Shown here: one piece after another, positions 63,761-64,000 of the stretch
Numbering within the stretch: position 1 is the stretch's first letter
Layout of the letters: each line of letters starts with the position of its first letter
Notes under the pieces: generated by a model
The model's database searches: none
Told to the model about the DNA's origin: nothing
Seen by the model: the letters and a program-made list of their open reading frames with translations, nothing else
Position numbers and translations under genes: made by a program
NCBI GenBank assembly: GCA_036924085.1
Contig: JAVGWX010000007.1
Span: forward strand, 97,923,141-97,987,140
From: Ariolimax columbianus
Taxonomy: Eukaryota; Mollusca; Gastropoda; Stylommatophora; Arionidae
Reading direction: 5' to 3'
Length of the DNA: 64,000 nt

Positions 63761-64000
63761 GACACATTCTTGATTTTCTCATGCAACATTTTGGTCAAAT
63801 GTCATGGCAAGTTGTATAATCATGTAATACTGGGTCCCCTTTTGAAAGGAAAAAATGTGAACACTGACCGTACAATGCTTGTTGTAAACAGTGACTGAGG
63901 AGGGTTGTGCAATGGATTACCATCATACAAAACAAAATGGTACAGAAACCACTAGTACGACAGCACAAATGCTCAAAAGAGGCAAATAGCATTAGTAGCT
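63761..64000. other. Intron end of window, nothing recognised
   Basis: No further Sos exon or repeat recognised. Confidence 0.45.

Noticed and set aside
58601..64000. Further Sos tail exons
   Set aside because: No Pro-rich frame with PxxPxR-type motifs and flanking splice sites was found; the stretch is LINE, SINE and array sequence.

Overview
This is animal genomic DNA. It has spliced coding exons with GT-AG introns, very dense interspersed repeats and many minisatellites. The repeat types (RNase H-bearing non-LTR retrotransposons with (GAA)n tails, tRNA-derived SINEs) and the coding sequence suggest a lophotrochozoan, most likely a gastropod mollusc. That placement is inference; no species-level marker was identified.

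The only host gene recognised is a Son of sevenless (Sos) orthologue on the + strand. Eighteen consecutive internal exons lie between 1247 and 58600 and join without a frame break (2,560 nt, about 853 residues). They encode, in order, most of the DH domain, the PH domain, the helical linker, the REM (RasGEF-N) domain, the complete Cdc25 catalytic domain and the start of the C-terminal tail. The histone-fold region and first part of DH lie before the window. The rest of the proline-rich tail lies after 64000. Everything else is intronic.

Layout: 1-960 is a 31-bp minisatellite. 960-6000 holds exons 1-3, a SINE, an RT fossil and two copies of a dispersed repeat, one expanded to about 20 tandem units. 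6.1-14.0 kb is a nest: an old (GAA)n-tailed SINE-like repeat contains a younger copy of itself and a solo LTR, and the solo LTR contains a complete non-autonomous LTR retrotransposon with two 943-bp LTRs that look identical, a TTTA target duplication and one Gag-like zinc-knuckle ORF on the - strand. 14.3-30.2 kb holds exons 4-11 with RT fossils, SINEs and arrays. 30.2-45 kb holds exons 12-14, a 1.6-kb array, RT fossils carrying their own tandem expansions and a well-preserved 1.7-kb LINE fragment with an open RNase H frame. 45-58.6 kb holds exons 15-18, a fold-back mariner remnant, a higher-order repeat with an exact 233-bp super-period and more LINE pieces. 58.8-62.7 kb holds two abutting LINE fragments and a 1.1-kb array made from part of a SINE-like element.

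The most notable points are: substitution at two of three known residues of the distal (allosteric) Ras-binding site of Sos; the young pol-less LTR element; the solo LTR with an amplified AATAAA-bearing repeat in sense orientation; a duplicated exon-7 acceptor; a core domain shared by two SINE families; and several cases in which a minisatellite unit can be traced to one copy inside a transposable element.
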